DNA from: Pseudomonas siliginis
GTDB lineage: Bacteria > Pseudomonadota > Gammaproteobacteria > Pseudomonadales > Pseudomonadaceae
DNA: 64,000 nucleotides
Reading direction: 5' to 3'
Assembly: GCF_019145195.1 (NCBI RefSeq)
Contig: NZ_JAHSTW010000004.1
Coordinates: 124,001-188,000, forward strand
Below the pieces are notes generated by a model. It was not told where the DNA came from and did not search any database. It saw only the letters and a list, made by a program, of their open reading frames with translations. Below are positions 62,585 to 64,000 of this stretch, in pieces (position 1 is the stretch's first letter; every line of letters begins with the position of its first letter). The position numbers and the translations under genes were made by a program.

Positions 62585-63280
62585 GTGAGCTGCGTCGCGA
62601 TCATCCCCGCCCGTGGTGGCAGCAAGCGCATTCCGCGCAAGAATCTCAAACCGTTCGACGGCGTATCGATGATTGTCCGCTCGATTCGCACGGCGCTGGA
62701 GTCAGGGCTGTTCGAGAGCGTTGTGGTCAGCACCGACGATGACGAAATCGCCGACGTCGCACGAGCACATGGCGCTGAAGTGCCGTTCATGCGACCGGCC
62801 GATCTGGCCGATGATTTCACCGGTACCGCTGCGGTGATCGTGCATGCCTTGCAGCAATTGCCGACGTTCGATTACGCCTGCTGCGTGTACGCGACCGCGC
62901 CGTTGTTGCAGGCGCGTTATCTGCGTCAGGGTCTGGATTTGCTCAAGCAGCATCCGCACAAGTCGTTTGCCTTTTCGGTGTGCGGCTTCGGTTTCCCGGT
63001 GCAGCGCGCACTGACCCTCGACGAGGAGGGCGCGTTGACGTCTTTGTACCCCGAATTTCGTACCACCCGTTCGCAGGATCTGCCCGAAGCATTTCAGGAT
63101 GCCGGGCAGTTTTACTGGGGGCGCAGCGAAGCGTGGTTGCGTGGCGAGACGCTGTTCTCGCCAGCGAGCCTGCCGGTGATCCTGCCGCGTCATCTGGTCC
63201 AGGACATCGACACGCCCGAAGACTGGCAGCGCGCCGAATATCTGTACGCCGCACTCAGAGCCGGCGGAGAACTGCAATGA
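62585..63280 (+). CDS. pseF: Pseudaminic acid cytidylyltransferase PseF
   Basis: 231 residues from GTG 62585 (MSCVAIIPARGGSKRIPRKNLKPFDG). CMP-sialate synthetase fold with VVVSTDDDEIADVARAHGAEVPFMRP and DAGQFYWGRSEAWL. It activates pseudaminic acid with CTP. It precedes pseG with a 4-base overlap; pseH and pseI are expected beyond the window. Confidence 0.94.
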   Translation: MSCVAIIPARGGSKRIPRKNLKPFDGVSMIVRSIRTALESGLFESVVVSTDDDEIADVARAHGAEVPFMRPADLADDFTGTAAVIVHALQQLPTFDYACCVYATAPLLQARYLRQGLDLLKQHPHKSFAFSVCGFGFPVQRALTLDEEGALTSLYPEFRTTRSQDLPEAFQDAGQFYWGRSEAWLRGETLFSPASLPVILPRHLVQDIDTPEDWQRAEYLYAALRAGGELQ

Positions 63281-64000
63281 GAGTGCTGATCCGCGCCGAC
63301 GCGTCGCCAACCATCGGCAGCGGCCACATCGCCCGTTGCCTGACCCTGGCGCGGATGCTGCGCGGGCAGGGCAGTCATGTTGCATTTGCCTGTCGGCGGT
63401 TGCCGGGGCATCGACTCGAAGCCTTGAATGCCGAAGGCTTCGAGACCTTTGCACTGCCCGAGCGCTATCGCGACGAAGACCCGCTGCAGGCCATCGAATC
63501 GATGTTGCCGTGGCAGTTCGATATTGATGCACTGGGCCTGCTGCTGGATGGGCAGGCACCGTTCGACTGGATCATCGTCGACCATTACGGCCTCGATCAT
63601 CACTGGCAAACCGCGGCCCGGCGCTGGACGCATCGAATCGCCGCCGTGGATGATCTGGCCACGCGGCGCTACAGCGTCGATCTGCTGCTCAATCAGAACC
63701 TGTCCGGTCTTAGCGAAAACTACGCGCCGCTGCTGCCGCCAGGCTGTCGCACCTTGCTCGGCCCGCGCTACGCCATGCTGCGCGAAGAATTCAACTGCGA
63801 TGCCATCGAGATCAAACCGAACGCCCGCCGCGTGCTGGTGAATTTCGGCGGTTTCGACGCGGCGAGGCAGACTCACCACGCGATGCTGGCGCTGGCTGAT
63901 TTCGCTGAGTTGCAGGTGGATTTCGTCGCTGGCGCCGACAACCCGGCGTGGACGCAGATGCAAGCGTTGGCCGAGACGCGACCGAACTGGCGCCTGCACA
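63277..64000 (+). CDS. pseG: PseG UDP-sugar hydrolase, N-terminal part (cut by window edge)
   Basis: At least 241 residues; the frame is open to the last base. MRVLIRADASPTIGSGHIARCL has the catalytic His-17, DWIIVDHYGLDHHWQ and VLVNFGGFDAARQTHHAML fit the GT-B fold of PseG. It removes UDP from UDP-2,4-diacetamido-trideoxy-altropyranose. Start ATG overlaps the pseF stop (ATGA). Confidence 0.93.
   Translation, partial: MRVLIRADASPTIGSGHIARCLTLARMLRGQGSHVAFACRRLPGHRLEALNAEGFETFALPERYRDEDPLQAIESMLPWQFDIDALGLLLDGQAPFDWIIVDHYGLDHHWQTAARRWTHRIAAVDDLATRRYSVDLLLNQNLSGLSENYAPLLPPGCRTLLGPRYAMLREEFNCDAIEIKPNARRVLVNFGGFDAARQTHHAMLALADFAELQVDFVAGADNPAWTQMQALAETRPNWRLH

Noticed and set aside
1..64000. CRISPR arrays, tRNA/rRNA genes, IS elements, prophage
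   Set aside because: No regularly spaced direct repeats with unique spacers, no cloverleaf or rRNA sequence recognised, and no transposase, integrase or phage structural gene seen in any frame.

Overview
The window is a high-GC chromosomal segment from a fluorescent Pseudomonas, most likely of the P. fluorescens group. The evidence is a recQ, trkH, scpAB, rluB core, the phhA-phhB-phhC/phhR aromatic amino acid cluster with a nearby aroP, a flgFGHIJKL operon followed by a flagellar glycosylation island, and many REP-type inverted repeats typical of these genomes. There are no rRNA or tRNA genes, no CRISPR array, no recognisable transposase and no prophage.

Layout. 1-13 kb: housekeeping and envelope genes (a truncated large hypothetical protein, YbaN-like and UPF0149 proteins, RecQ, a MarR regulator, a FimV-like protein, a PlpD-type patatin autotransporter, a SelT-like protein, an EamA transporter, an AraC regulator, an LpxH-like phosphoesterase, an HD protein and an Mpo1-like protein). 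13-21 kb: an AraC regulator, TrkH, a nitroreductase, and a Cpx-type envelope-stress system (kinase, Spy/CpxP-like chaperone, regulator). The regulator is separated from the other two genes by about 1.2 kb holding an oppositely oriented AT-richer gene and one copy of a 320-bp repeat. 21-27 kb: YciI, YciB, a PHP-domain RNase AM-like enzyme, YciO, ScpA, ScpB, a DUF1289 protein and RluB. 27-31 kb: an accessory interval with a 45-codon peptide gene, a hairpin and an M29-type aminopeptidase-like gene in one direction, and in the other direction an aromatic amino acid permease (aroP) preceded by a 20-codon Trp-containing mini-ORF. 31-38 kb: arfB, an MFS transporter, two small proteins, then the phenylalanine hydroxylase operon phhA-phhB-phhC and its divergent regulator phhR. 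38-46.6 kb: flgFGHIJKL behind a well-matched sigma54 promoter. 46.7-64 kb: the glycosylation island.

The island holds two very large multidomain glycosyltransferases, a CDP-sugar cassette (cytidylyltransferase, 4,6-dehydratase, 3,5-epimerase, C-methyltransferase, ketoreductase/epimerase, second methyltransferase, CmcI-like protein) and the pseudaminic acid genes pseB, pseC, pseF and pseG (the last cut by the window edge). Together they suggest flagellin decorated with a pseudaminic acid derivative and a C-methylated 6-deoxyhexose.

The most interesting candidate for an undescribed system is the peptide/hairpin/M29-like pair at 27332-28506, which has the layout of a small ribosomal-peptide cassette. 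The Trp-containing leader ORF of aroP and the inverted 320-bp repeat pair that brackets the middle 31 kb also deserve attention. All functional calls come from reading the sequence and knowledge of families; no database search was run.
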